A stretch of DNA of 64,000 nt from DAIQNV01 sp038748775 (GCA_038748775.1 JBCDIT010000010.1:1-64000), one strand, 5' to 3'. Numbered from the stretch's first letter, positions 16,563 through 25,172 are shown. Notes: generated from the letters alone by a model not told the origin. Numbers and translations: made by a program.

Positions 16563-17057
16563 ATGGCCGGTCGTATCACGATGTCTCAGGAGCAGCTTCG
16601 CCCGGATCCCCGCTACGGGGACAAGGTCGTCGCGAAGTTCATCAACTGCATCATGTACTCGGGTCGGAAGACCTCGGCGCAGCGATGCCTCTACGACGCG
16701 TTCGACCTGATCGATGAGCGTTTGGAGAAATCCGAGTCCGAGGATCGCCCTGAGAACGCGCTCCACGTGTTCCACATCGCGATCGAGAACGTGATGCCGT
16801 TCGTCGAGGTCCGGTCGAAGCGAATCGGTGGTGCGAACTACCAGGTCCCGATCCAGGTCAAGAAGAACCGCCAGCAGTCGCTCGCGTTCCGCTGGATCAT
16901 CCAGGCCGCCCGCAGCGAGAAGGGCCGCCCGATGGCCCAGCGTCTCGCCGAAGAGCTCGTCGCCGCCGCGAAGCGCGAAGGCAAGGCGATGCAGACCCGC
17001 GAGCAGACGCACCGCATGGCCGAGGCGAACAAGGCGTTCAGCCACTTCGCGAAGTAA
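16563..17057 (+). CDS. rpsG: 30S ribosomal protein S7
   Basis: A 164-residue S7, slightly longer than the usual ~156. It binds the 3' domain of 16S rRNA and nucleates head assembly of the 30S subunit. Recognisable stretches are FINCIMYSGRKTSAQRCLYD, NVMPFVEVRSKRIGGANYQV, RQQSLAFRWII and the C-terminal HRMAEANKAFSHF. The ATG at 16563 follows AGGGAG and is preferred to ATG 16518. Unlike E. coli, fusA and tuf do not follow: a strong intrinsic terminator closes the operon 35 bp downstream. Confidence 0.97.
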   Translation: MAGRITMSQEQLRPDPRYGDKVVAKFINCIMYSGRKTSAQRCLYDAFDLIDERLEKSESEDRPENALHVFHIAIENVMPFVEVRSKRIGGANYQVPIQVKKNRQQSLAFRWIIQAARSEKGRPMAQRLAEELVAAAKREGKAMQTREQTHRMAEANKAFSHFAK

Positions 17058-17091
17058 AGAGCCATCAGCGTCCATCGAAAGAGCACACGAG

Positions 17092-17117
17092 CCGCGGGCG
17101 CAAGCCCGCGGTTTTTT
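17092..17117 (+). terminator. intrinsic terminator of rpsL-rpsG
   Basis: A perfect 8-bp stem CCGCGGGC / GCCCGCGG with loop GCAA is followed directly by six T residues and then CTT. It is the most canonical rho-independent terminator in the window. Confidence 0.92.
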
Positions 17118-17208
17118 CTTGCGCCGGGCGTATCGAACCGCGTTGTTCGGGGCTCGTAGTCGGAGTGGCGGTCGACACTGGCCGCGCTGCTACTCATGGA
17201 GCTGTGAC

Positions 17209-18483
17209 ATGCGGGAGAAGCGCGGGCGTCTGGTCCGGGTGTGGTCGGCGTGCGCCTCGCATCGACGGTGGTTTGCCGCGTGGATCGGGCTGAGCCTCGT
17301 GAGTTGGCTCGTCGTGCTCGTGGTGTGGCGTGGCGACGGGGCGGTTATCGACAGCCCGAGCGCCGACTGGGCGCTCAAGGCATTCGCGAACGTGACCGAG
17401 ATCGCGTCGATCCCGGCGCGTGTTGTCGCGATCGTCGTGCTCTTGGGATCCCCCGACGTTGTCGCGAGCAGCGGGGGGCTGCGCATGGTCTTCGCGTATC
17501 ACGTCATCGCGTGGGGCATCGTCGTGATCGGGCTCTGGTTCGGGCGCATTGTGTTTCGCGCTGTTCGTGCCCAAACGGCGACGGAGCCCGATCCCGCGAG
17601 GCGTCGATTCCTGAAGGCGTCGCTCGGGGCGACCGGGGCCGTCTCTTCGTCGGGCGGGATCGTCGGCGCGTACGCGACGCTGGTCGAACCGGGGATGCTT
17701 CGCACAACCCGGTACAGCGTCCCGATCGAAGACTTGCCCGCAGACTTCGATGGGCTGAAGATCGCGCACCTCTCCGACACCCATCTGGGCCGACGCGTGA
17801 CGTCGGCGCACGTCTCCAAAGCGGTTCAAGCCGCGATCGACCTTGCGCCCGACGTCTTCGTGTTGACGGGCGACTACGTCTCCGGTGAGCCTGCTCTGCA
17901 CCCCGCCGCGACCGACCTGCTCAAGCCTCTCGCAGAGACCGGGCGCCCGGTCGTGAGCGTGTTGGGGAACCACGACTGGTTCCATGACGGCCCCGACATG
18001 AGCCGCTGCCTCTCCGAGCGAGGGCTGACCCCAATCGACAACTCCCACGTCTTTCTCGATCGCGATCGGCGACTCACGCGCGACGCGTCGCGCGGCGTCC
18101 TCGCGCTCGCCGGCGTTGGAGATCTTACCGAGCACGTGTCCGATCTCGCAGCGGCGCTTCGCGGCATCCGGGGTAACGTGCCGCGAGTGTTGCTTTCGCA
18201 CCAGCCCGACGTTGCCGAACTCGAGCAAGCCGGGCGTGTCGACCTCATGCTCAGCGGGCACACGCACGGCGGGCAGGTCAGGCTCCCGTTCATCGGTTCA
18301 CCGATCGTGCCCAGTCTGTACGGAGATCGGTACGCCTACGGACTCAAGCAAGGGCCCTGGTGCCCGGTGATCGTCACTTCGGGCGTCGGGGTGAGCATCC
18401 TGCCCGTTCGGTTCGGCATTCCGCCCGAAGTCGTTGAGGTGACCCTCAGCCGGGCGGGCGTTCACGGCCTGTTTCACCGCTAG
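17209..18483 (+). CDS. membrane metallophosphoesterase (YaeI/YkuE-like) with internal Tat-like motif
   Basis: A 424-residue calcineurin-like phosphoesterase. All metal motifs are present: SDTHLG (179-184), TGDYVSG, LGNHDWFHD, a later LLSHQPD and SGHTHGGQ. The YaeI/YkuE group acts on lipid or cell-wall phosphodiesters outside the cytoplasm. Residues ~21-112 carry two to three hydrophobic segments. They are followed by RRRFLKASLGATGAVSSSGG (131-150), which matches the twin-arginine consensus (R-R-x-F-L-K) plus a weakly hydrophobic stretch. A polytopic N-terminus ahead of a Tat-type signal is unusual; the motif fits delivery of the folded domain across the membrane (inference). ATG 17209 follows GGAG. 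It is convergent with the tandem GNAT gene. Confidence 0.87.
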   Translation: MREKRGRLVRVWSACASHRRWFAAWIGLSLVSWLVVLVVWRGDGAVIDSPSADWALKAFANVTEIASIPARVVAIVVLLGSPDVVASSGGLRMVFAYHVIAWGIVVIGLWFGRIVFRAVRAQTATEPDPARRRFLKASLGATGAVSSSGGIVGAYATLVEPGMLRTTRYSVPIEDLPADFDGLKIAHLSDTHLGRRVTSAHVSKAVQAAIDLAPDVFVLTGDYVSGEPALHPAATDLLKPLAETGRPVVSVLGNHDWFHDGPDMSRCLSERGLTPIDNSHVFLDRDRRLTRDASRGVLALAGVGDLTEHVSDLAAALRGIRGNVPRVLLSHQPDVAELEQAGRVDLMLSGHTHGGQVRLPFIGSPIVPSLYGDRYAYGLKQGPWCPVIVTSGVGVSILPVRFGIPPEVVEVTLSRAGVHGLFHR

Positions 18484-18495
18484 ATCGAACGCGTG

Positions 18496-19917
18496 TCAGG
18501 CGGGTGACGCGTCTCGCACGCGATGGAAGATCGTGTCCCATTCGCTCGCCAGGACGCCCCAACCCAGCCGGTCGGTCACCCCGAGGTCCTCAACAAAGTA
18601 GTCGTCGCGCTGGTGCACTTCCTTGCGGATCCCGAGCTTCTCGCACACCCCGATCGACGCGGCGTTCTCCGACGAGCAGTACATCCGCACCCGCTTGAGC
18701 CCGAGCCCCGATCGCTCTGTCGGCGAGAGCAAATGGCGGAGCCAGTACCGCATCGCCTCGGTGCAATAGCCACGCCTGGCCCGATCGGCCGAGACCCAGT
18801 AGCCCGTCTCACACGAGGCGGTTTCGGGTCGCACGTCATGGAGCCCGGTCGCGCCCACGAGATCGCCCGTCTCGCGTTCCTCGATCACGATGCCGACGCC
18901 TTGGAACGGGCGGGCCGCCGGTCCGTTTCGAACGCCGTGCCCTTTGGGTTCTGCCGCCAGATGGGCCTGGGTCGCGCAGTACGCCTCGCTCGCCTCGACC
19001 GTCTGGTGCTGGCTCCGGGCCCAGGGCATGAACGGAACCAGGTGCGCCCGGTTCTCGTTGATCAGCTTGAACATCTCGGGTCCGTCGCTCGCGCGGTACG
19101 TCCTGAGCCGGAGCCTGGGTGTCACGATGTCGATCAGAAGCGGGACGCGAGGCTGCCACCCAAACCCATGTTCGCCCGACGTCGGCGGGGGGGTCGCGAG
19201 CGGCTCGTCCGCGATCCGCGCGCCCTCAACCCCGGGCCGCATAGCAGAGGCCTCGGTGTCCCACTCGTCGTCGACGACCCCCCAGCCAAGCTGGTCGGTC
19301 GTGCCGAAGTCGGGAAGGTGGTTGTTGGCCCGCTGGTGCACCTCGAGGGGCACGCCCAGCTTCTCGGCAACGCGCCGCGAGGCGGCGTTGTGCCCCGAGC
19401 AGAAGACCCGAAGCCGCCTGAACCCGAGCCCGCCGGCGCCCACCGGGCGGAGCAGGTGGCTGATCCAGCACCGCGTCGCTTCGGTTGCGTAGCCCTGACC
19501 CGCGAGATCCTTGTCCACCCAGTAGCCGATCTCGCACGACCGGGTGTCGGGCCGTACCGAGTGCAGGCACACCGTCCCGATGATCTTGCCCGTCGCTTTC
19601 TCAACGATCGGAGCGTCGATCCCAGGGAAGAGCGCCCCGTCCCCCGGGTGGGGCCCGCCGGGTTCCGCGGCACAGCGGATCATCTCCGCTACGAACGCCC
19701 CAGTGTTCTCAGGCGTGAAGTGCTTGGTCCGTGCGAACGGGACATAGGGCAGCAGATGCTCGCGGTTCGCGTTGATGAGCGCGTGCAACGCGGACGCATC
19801 ATCGAGCGTGTACCGACGGATCGTCAGCCTGGGGGTGTCAATGTCGAGCGGGAGCGGGGCGGGGGCCTCCCAGCCCAGGCCCTTTCCGGTGTGAGATTCC
19901 GAAGCGCACTCGGTCAT
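18496..19917 (-). CDS. tandem GNAT acetyltransferase (two RimJ/RimL-like domains)
   Basis: A 473-residue protein made of two similar GNAT domains of the RimJ/RimL (Acetyltransf_3) type, which transfer acetyl from acetyl-CoA to an amino group. Domain 1 (~20-225) has TPRLTIRRYTLDDASALHAL, SCEIGYWVDKDLAGQGYATE and SGHNAASRRVAEKLG. Domain 2 (~255-465) repeats the pattern: TPRLRLRTYRASDGPEMFKL, SCETGYWVSADRARRGYCTE and SSENAASIGVCEKLG. Each ends with DxLGWGV and EWDT. The acetyl-CoA loop is Q-G-Y-A in domain 1 but R-G-Y-C in domain 2. ATG 19917 follows AGGGGAT. The substrate is unknown; ribosomal N-termini or small amines are possible. Confidence 0.88.
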   Translation of the reverse strand: MTECASESHTGKGLGWEAPAPLPLDIDTPRLTIRRYTLDDASALHALINANREHLLPYVPFARTKHFTPENTGAFVAEMIRCAAEPGGPHPGDGALFPGIDAPIVEKATGKIIGTVCLHSVRPDTRSCEIGYWVDKDLAGQGYATEATRCWISHLLRPVGAGGLGFRRLRVFCSGHNAASRRVAEKLGVPLEVHQRANNHLPDFGTTDQLGWGVVDDEWDTEASAMRPGVEGARIADEPLATPPPTSGEHGFGWQPRVPLLIDIVTPRLRLRTYRASDGPEMFKLINENRAHLVPFMPWARSQHQTVEASEAYCATQAHLAAEPKGHGVRNGPAARPFQGVGIVIEERETGDLVGATGLHDVRPETASCETGYWVSADRARRGYCTEAMRYWLRHLLSPTERSGLGLKRVRMYCSSENAASIGVCEKLGIRKEVHQRDDYFVEDLGVTDRLGWGVLASEWDTIFHRVRDASPA

Positions 19918-20146
19918 CGCGGATCCCCTTAGATGACGGATGGCAGTGGCAAACACGGACGCCCCAAGCCTATCGGCCAATCTGCCCCGCCACCCCAACG
20001 GGGAGCGAGACTTCCCAACCGCGAAGCGGTCTTCTCGTCTTCACGCCGTCTGCTGCTCCTTCGAGGAGCGGTGACGTCGCAGCACGCTTCGCTCCGGAGA
20101 CCAAACGATCGCTCTGCGCGCCCGTCGGGCCGGCGTACTCTCTCGT

Positions 20147-21199
20147 GTGACCGACCGCTACGCCCGCCAAACCCTCCTGCCTGACATCCGCGACGCCGGC
20201 CAGGCCCGGCTCGCGTCCGCCCACGCCGTGATCGTCGGGTGTGGGGCCCTCGGCTGCGCCTCGGCTGATCTGCTTGTGCGAGCGGGCGCGGGACGGGTCA
20301 CGCTGATCGACCGCGACGTGGTCGAGCCGACCAACCTGCAGCGCCAGTCGCTGTATGCAGAAGCCGACGAGGGCGAGCCGAAGGCCGAGGCGGCAAGGCG
20401 GCGTCTCGCGGCCGTGAACTCCGGGATCGAGCTCATCGCGCACGCGAGCGATCTGACCCCCGAGAACGCGAAGCGGTTGACAGGCGGCACCCCGTCGGAC
20501 CAAACCGTTCTCGTCGATGGCACAGACAACTTCGAAACGCGCTACGTCCTCAACGACCTCGCGGTTGAACGCGACGTGCCCTACGTCTACGGAGGCGCCG
20601 TCGGCACGAGGGGTATGGCGTTCACCGTCCTGCGCGAGGCCGAGCGCCGCGCTGAGAACCTGCCCTGCGTTCGGTGCCTCTTCCCCGAGCCGCCGCCCCC
20701 GGGCAGCCAGCCCACGTGCGATACCGCCGGTGTGCTCGGGCCGGTCGTCGCGATGGTGGGCGCGTACCAGGCGGGCGAGGCGATCAAGCTGCTCGTCGGG
20801 CGGACGGATCGCGTCATGCGATCGATGCTCGACTTCGACCCTTGGAACGGAGACCGCCGACGCATCGACCTCCGCGGCGCTCGGAACGAAACGTGCGTGT
20901 GCTGCGCCGATCGGCGCTTCGAGTTTCTCGATGGCGAGCGGGGCGGCGGCGCCGTCACCCTCTGCGGGCGCGATGCCGTGCAGGTGGCGCCGCAACCGGG
21001 GACACGTATCGATCTTGGCACGCTCGCCGAGCGCGTCGCCGCCTTGGGCAACTTCACGCTGAGCGCCTTCACGCTCCGAGGCACGCTCAACGACAACGGG
21101 GTTCGCCTGACGGTCTTCCGAGATGGTCGGGCGCTCGTGCAGGGCGTCACCGACCCGGGGATCGCCCGAGCCATCTACGACCGGGTGATCGGCGGGTAG
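20147..21199 (+). CDS. ThiF/MoeB/HesA family E1-like adenylyltransferase
   Basis: A 350-residue enzyme that adenylates the C-terminal Gly of a ubiquitin-like sulfur carrier (ThiS, MoaD or similar). The nucleotide-binding motif is GCGALGCASA (31-40), with LIDRDVVEPTNLQRQ and a conserved DGTDNFETRYVLND. A structural zinc site is formed by CVRC (174-177) and CVCC (250-253). Residues ~270-350 form an extra C-terminal domain that contains a ThiS-like stretch (GTRIDLGTLAERVAALG); no rhodanese domain is seen. The choice between thiamine and molybdopterin pathways cannot be made, since no other pathway gene is adjacent. A GTG start is used; the ribosome site is weak. Confidence 0.88.
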   Translation: MTDRYARQTLLPDIRDAGQARLASAHAVIVGCGALGCASADLLVRAGAGRVTLIDRDVVEPTNLQRQSLYAEADEGEPKAEAARRRLAAVNSGIELIAHASDLTPENAKRLTGGTPSDQTVLVDGTDNFETRYVLNDLAVERDVPYVYGGAVGTRGMAFTVLREAERRAENLPCVRCLFPEPPPPGSQPTCDTAGVLGPVVAMVGAYQAGEAIKLLVGRTDRVMRSMLDFDPWNGDRRRIDLRGARNETCVCCADRRFEFLDGERGGGAVTLCGRDAVQVAPQPGTRIDLGTLAERVAALGNFTLSAFTLRGTLNDNGVRLTVFRDGRALVQGVTDPGIARAIYDRVIGG

Positions 21200-21237
21200 A
21201 CTCCGAAGCTCCACGCAACACAACGAAGGGATCCACG

Positions 21238-21762
21238 ATGTCGGTCACCGCAACCGCCCTGACGCTGCCCTCCGCCCGCCTGTTCATGCTGACCAAGGGG
21301 CTCGTGAGCGACATCCCCGCCGAGTCGTTCGCTCGACTTCCGCAAGCCGACGCGACGACGGTCACGATCAACCATCCTGCGTTCGCGCTCGGTCACCTGA
21401 CCCTCTATCCCTCGAAGATGCTCGCCGCGTTCGGTCTCGATCCGAGCCCGCTCGATCCGCCCTCGGGCTACGAAGAACTCTTCGCGCCGGGCGTCGAGTG
21501 CCAGGACGATCCGGAGGGTTCGATCTACCCCACCAAGGACGACACGCTGGCCGCGTTCTTCGATCGCCACGAAAAGTGCGTCGAGACGATCAAGGGCCTT
21601 CGGGATGAAGACTTCGAGCGTCCGCTCGAGGTCGAGCGGTACCGCGAAGCGTTCGGAACCGCCGGCGGCTTGAGCTCGTTCATGCTCGGCGCTCACGCCG
21701 GCTTTCATCTCGGTCAGATCAGTGCTTGGCGTCGCGCGATGGGCATGGGTTCGGCCTTCTGA
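21238..21762 (+). CDS. DinB-like four-helix-bundle protein
   Basis: A 174-residue cytoplasmic protein of the DinB/YfiT-like superfamily of putative metal-dependent enzymes, often thiol transferases. The metal-binding histidines are in the expected places: NHPAFALGHLTLYPSKM (~45-60), DRHEKC (~115) and AHAGFHLGQISAWRRAMGM (~156-174). GAAGGG precedes the ATG. It follows the ThiF-like gene after 38 bp and may be cotranscribed. The substrate is unknown. Confidence 0.78.
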   Translation: MSVTATALTLPSARLFMLTKGLVSDIPAESFARLPQADATTVTINHPAFALGHLTLYPSKMLAAFGLDPSPLDPPSGYEELFAPGVECQDDPEGSIYPTKDDTLAAFFDRHEKCVETIKGLRDEDFERPLEVERYREAFGTAGGLSSFMLGAHAGFHLGQISAWRRAMGMGSAF

Positions 21763-21933
21763 CTTCGAGAGCTTCCTTCCGGGTCGATGGCACCGGCGCG
21801 GGCTTCCGCGACGCGTTTGCCGGGAAACCGCCGGTGTGGTCGCCCGCCCGGGGCGGTTCGCGTACCTCAGACCGACAGAAAGCTTTTCCGTAGCGGTTCG
21901 TTGATCGCACGGATTCTGCGAGGTCTACTGCGT

Positions 21934-21950
21934 GTGGAGCGCCGCTCCAC
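21934..21950. repeat. 17-bp perfect palindrome upstream of the FG-GAP gene
   Basis: GTGGAGCG-C-CGCTCCAC lies 29 bp before the ATG of the exported FG-GAP protein. It could be an operator or an mRNA hairpin near the ribosome site; the sequence alone does not decide. Confidence 0.45.
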
Positions 21951-21979
21951 TTCCGTGATCCCCCACCCGGAGAACGCCC

Positions 21980-23944
21980 ATGCGTCGCATCACCGCCCTC
22001 GCCAAGATGGTCCACCTTACCTCTCTTCTCACCCTCGCAGGGACCGCGACCGGCCAGAGCACCGATCCGTTCCCGCCTCTGTTTGATCTGAACACGCTGA
22101 ACGGCGTCAACGGGTTTATCCTCACCGCCGCCGCCGAACTTCAACGCGCCGGGGAAGTGGTCTCCACAGGTGATCTGAACGGAGACGGCGTCGTCGACCT
22201 CATCATCAGCGGCTCTGGCTCCTCGAACTCCCTCCCGGGTCAGGTCTACGTGGTCTTCGGGGGCCCCGGGGTGAGCGGGTCGGGCGAGATCGAACTCGAC
22301 GCGCTCGACGGCTCGAACGGGTTTGTCGTTCGAAGCGGTGCGGTCAACGACCTCCTCGGCTTTTCGGTGTCCAACGCCGGCGATGTGAACGACGACGGCG
22401 TGGACGATCTCATCGTCGGCGCCCCCGTGGTCGGCCCGAACTTCACCGGGGCGAGCTACGTGGTCTTCGGCGGGGCCGGCGTCGGCGCGTCCGGGGTGAT
22501 CGACGTGAGCGGGCTCGACGGCTCGAACGGGTTCGTGATCAACGGGGCGATCGAGGAGTCGTTGACCGGAGCGGCCGTCTCGTCCGCCGGCGACGTGAAC
22601 AACGACGGCGTGGACGACGTCATCATCGGCGCGCCCTCCGAGAACGGGACCTTTTCGCAAGCCGAGGGAGCTGCCTACGTGGTCTTCGGTGGCTCAGGCG
22701 TGGGCGCGTCGGGCGCCGTTGATCTGAGCGGCCTGAACGGCGCCAACGGCTTCGTGCTCCGCGATACCGGCGGGATCGACTCGCTCGGGGAGGCCGTGTC
22801 CTCGGCCGGTGACGTGAACCACGACGGCATCGCCGACGTTCTCATCGGCGGAGGGAGGACCAGCGGCAGCGCCCCGATGTCGTGCTACGTCGTCTTCGGC
22901 GCGACGGGCCTCGGCGCCTCGGGCACGATCGAGCTCAGCACGCTGAACGGCTCGGATGGCTTCGTGGTGACCGGCGACGGGGACAGCGAACTCGGACAGG
23001 TTGTGGACGGCGGGGGCGACGTGAACAACGACGGCGTGGACGACATCGTCATCGGGGCGAGTGATGAGCGGGGCTCAAACAACAGCTTCGTTGGTGCGGC
23101 CTACGTGGTGTTCGGGCGCGATGTCGCCGTGCAGGGCGATTTCGCCCCGTCGCTCGCCACTTCGACGATCGACGGCTCCAACGGATTCGGCATCTTCGAG
23201 CCCGGCAATTTCACGTCGATCGGGTTCAACGTCGCTTTGGCCGGCGACCTGAACGGTGACGGTGTGGACGAAGTGGTCGTCACGACCTCAGACGCGGAGG
23301 AGTCGTACGTCGTCTTCGGGCGCGACGTCGCGACGCAGGGGGGGTTCGGGGCGTCGTTCGACGTGTCCACCCTCGATGGCGAGAACGGGTTCGTCGCGAC
23401 CCGGGATCCCAGCAGCCTCGGACTCGGCGGCTTAGGCGCCGATGCCCCCACCTCGGGCGACATCAACGGCGACGGCGTCTCGGACCTCATCGTGGGCTCC
23501 GTGGCCTCGGGTGATCCGCTGTTTTCGGGAGTGACGTTTGTGGTCTTCGGGCGCCTCACCTTCGCGCCGACCATCATCGAGCAGCCCGTCGGCGTTCTGC
23601 TCCCGAGCACCGGAGGTGCCGCGGCCTTCTCGGTCCGAGTCGAAGGCGGGACGGGCCTGACCTACCAGTGGCGCCGCGACGGCGCGCCGCTCGCCGACGG
23701 TGGCAACATCACCGGCGCGACCACGCCCGACCTGACGATCGCCGCGACCTCTGCCGACGTGGGCGTCTACGACTGCATCGTCTCGAACGGCGCTACCGAT
23801 CTGGCGACCAACGCCGTGATCCTCGCGCTCCGGCCCGGCGGGTTCGCGGGGTGCAACGGCGCCGACCTCGTGCCGCCGGCGGGAATCGTTGACTTGAGCG
23901 ACCTCGACGAGTTCATCAACCTCTTCCTCGCCGGATGTCCGTGA
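21980..23944 (+). CDS. exported FG-GAP repeat protein with Ig-like and GC-type dockerin C-terminus
   Basis: A 654-residue secreted protein. A signal peptide covers residues 1-25 (LTLAGTATGQ). Residues ~30-520 contain about eight repeats with FG-GAP/integrin-alpha character: Ca-binding loops such as DLNGDGVVDLI, DVNDDGVDDLIVG and DINGDGVSDLIVG alternate with YVVFGG blades, predicting a beta-propeller. Residues ~530-615 form an Ig-like domain (TYQWRRDGAPL, DVGVYDCIVSN). The C-terminus CNGADLVPPAGIVDL...EFINLFLAGCP matches the short anchor domain found on many exported Phycisphaerales proteins. Such proteins are presumed to be cell-surface or extracellular adhesins. It ends at a hairpin shared with the convergent MBL gene. 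Confidence 0.88.
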   Translation: MRRITALAKMVHLTSLLTLAGTATGQSTDPFPPLFDLNTLNGVNGFILTAAAELQRAGEVVSTGDLNGDGVVDLIISGSGSSNSLPGQVYVVFGGPGVSGSGEIELDALDGSNGFVVRSGAVNDLLGFSVSNAGDVNDDGVDDLIVGAPVVGPNFTGASYVVFGGAGVGASGVIDVSGLDGSNGFVINGAIEESLTGAAVSSAGDVNNDGVDDVIIGAPSENGTFSQAEGAAYVVFGGSGVGASGAVDLSGLNGANGFVLRDTGGIDSLGEAVSSAGDVNHDGIADVLIGGGRTSGSAPMSCYVVFGATGLGASGTIELSTLNGSDGFVVTGDGDSELGQVVDGGGDVNNDGVDDIVIGASDERGSNNSFVGAAYVVFGRDVAVQGDFAPSLATSTIDGSNGFGIFEPGNFTSIGFNVALAGDLNGDGVDEVVVTTSDAEESYVVFGRDVATQGGFGASFDVSTLDGENGFVATRDPSSLGLGGLGADAPTSGDINGDGVSDLIVGSVASGDPLFSGVTFVVFGRLTFAPTIIEQPVGVLLPSTGGAAAFSVRVEGGTGLTYQWRRDGAPLADGGNITGATTPDLTIAATSADVGVYDCIVSNGATDLATNAVILALRPGGFAGCNGADLVPPAGIVDLSDLDEFINLFLAGCP

Positions 23945-23966
23945 GCCGGCGAACGGCCGCGGCTCA
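23942..23966. terminator. bidirectional hairpin embedding both stop codons
   Basis: TGAGCCG / CGGCTCA pair around an 11-base loop. The left arm begins with the TGA stop of the plus-strand gene, and the right arm ends with TCA, the stop of the minus-strand gene. There is no T-run. Confidence 0.45.
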
Positions 23967-24620
23967 GTCTGCCTTGACGAACGGGTTGGTCGCCTTCTCG
24001 TGCCCGATGGTTGTCGCCGGCCCATGCCCGGGCAGCGCCGCCGTTTCATCGGGCAGCGTGTAAAGCTTGGCCCGGATCGACGCGGAGAGTTCCTCCAAGC
24101 TGCACCCCGGGAAGTCGGTCCGCCCGATCGACCCGGCAAACAACGCATCGCCGACGAACGCGGCCCCGCCCGCTTCGCTGTAGAGAGTGATGCTCCCGGG
24201 CGAGTGCCCCGGGGTGTGGAAGACCTTCCAGGGCCCTCCTGGCAGATCGAGCTCGTCACCCTCGACAAGCGTTCGATCGGCCGGCGGCGCCGTCACCGGG
24301 CCGAACTGTCCGAACGCCGAGAGGTTGGCCTCCGCGTCGATCAGCCAATTCTCTTCGCGCTCGTGGATCCAGATCGGCGTCCTGGGGAATCGCCGGCGCG
24401 CCTCGAACAGCCCGCCGATGTGGTCGAGGTGGGCGTGGGTGAGCACGAACGCCTCGGGTCCCTTGCCGAGGGCCTCGCAGATCTCGCCCAGGCGGTCGAG
24501 CAAGGGCTCGGCCTCCATCCCGCAGTCGACGGCCCACGCCTGTTCGTCGTCGTGCACGATCGAGCAGTTGGTCTGGTAGGGGCCGAGGGCAAATCGTTCG
24601 ATGCGTGCGGGTGTGCTCAT
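23964..24620 (-). CDS. MBL-fold metallohydrolase (glyoxalase II-like)
   Basis: A 218-residue metallo-beta-lactamase-fold hydrolase. The dinuclear metal site is complete: THAHLDHIGG (HxHxDH, ~80-89), TPGHSPGS (~137), FVGDALFAGSIGRTD (~157) and LPGHGPATT (~200). This pattern and length are typical of small glyoxalase II-like or YcbL-type hydroxyacyl-thioester hydrolases; the extended glutathione-binding C-terminal domain of true GloB is absent. ATG 24620 is used. The gene is divergent from the cupin with only 51 bp between the starts, so the two may share control. Substrate not determinable. Confidence 0.86.
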   Translation of the reverse strand: MSTPARIERFALGPYQTNCSIVHDDEQAWAVDCGMEAEPLLDRLGEICEALGKGPEAFVLTHAHLDHIGGLFEARRRFPRTPIWIHEREENWLIDAEANLSAFGQFGPVTAPPADRTLVEGDELDLPGGPWKVFHTPGHSPGSITLYSEAGGAAFVGDALFAGSIGRTDFPGCSLEELSASIRAKLYTLPDETAALPGHGPATTIGHEKATNPFVKAD

Positions 24621-24671
24621 CACCGAGTCTAAGCGCCGGTACGATCGGGCAGACCTCAACGGAGCCGACCG

Positions 24672-25043
24672 ATGCCTGTGATCCGCAACATCCACGAAAC
24701 GCCCCGCACCCCGGTTGAGATGGAAGGCGTCAAGGGCGCCTCGATGGCCGTCATGGTCGGGCGTGAAGACGGCGCCCCCAACTTCGCCCTGCGCAGCTTT
24801 GAGGTCGACCCGGGCGGGCACACCCCCAAGCACAGCCACGACTACGAACACGAGGTGTACGTGGTCTCGGGCGCCGGGACCGTTTTGCTCGAGGGCGACG
24901 AGCGCCCGATCAAGACCGGAGACGTGATCTACGTCCCAGCCGACGAGGAGCACCAGTTCAAGGTCGTCGGCGACGACCCGCTCCGGTTCCTCTGCCTCGT
25001 CCCCGTCGAGCGCAACTGCGGAGACCCGACCCCGGGCAGCTAG
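24672..25043 (+). CDS. single-domain cupin
   Basis: A 123-residue beta-barrel cupin. Motif 1 is PGGHTPKHSHDYEHEVYVVS (HxH...E metal ligands, ~48-67) and motif 2 is DVIYVPADEEHQFKV with the final His. GGAG precedes the ATG. Such proteins are metal-binding enzymes or sensors; no ligand can be inferred. It is divergent from the MBL hydrolase and convergent with the TlyA-like gene, with a large hairpin between. Confidence 0.85.
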   Translation: MPVIRNIHETPRTPVEMEGVKGASMAVMVGREDGAPNFALRSFEVDPGGHTPKHSHDYEHEVYVVSGAGTVLLEGDERPIKTGDVIYVPADEEHQFKVVGDDPLRFLCLVPVERNCGDPTPGS

Positions 25044-25091
25044 CGCAGGCTTGATCGCTCCGTAGCGGCCTCCGGCCGCGCACTCGTGTGG

Positions 25092-25125
25092 GGAAGCCGC
25101 GCCGGAGTGAATCCGGCGGGCTTCC
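25092..25125. terminator. 13-bp hairpin between convergent genes
   Basis: GGAAGCC-g-CGCCGG / CCGGCG-GGCTTCC (one bulged G, 7-base loop). A smaller hairpin, GCGGCC-tcc-GGCCGC, lies at 25065-25079. Both sit between the ends of the cupin and TlyA-like genes. Neither has a T-run. Confidence 0.45.
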
Positions 25126-25172
25126 AGTGGCGCAAACCTCACGCCCGACGCTACAACCTCAGTGAAAGGGCT

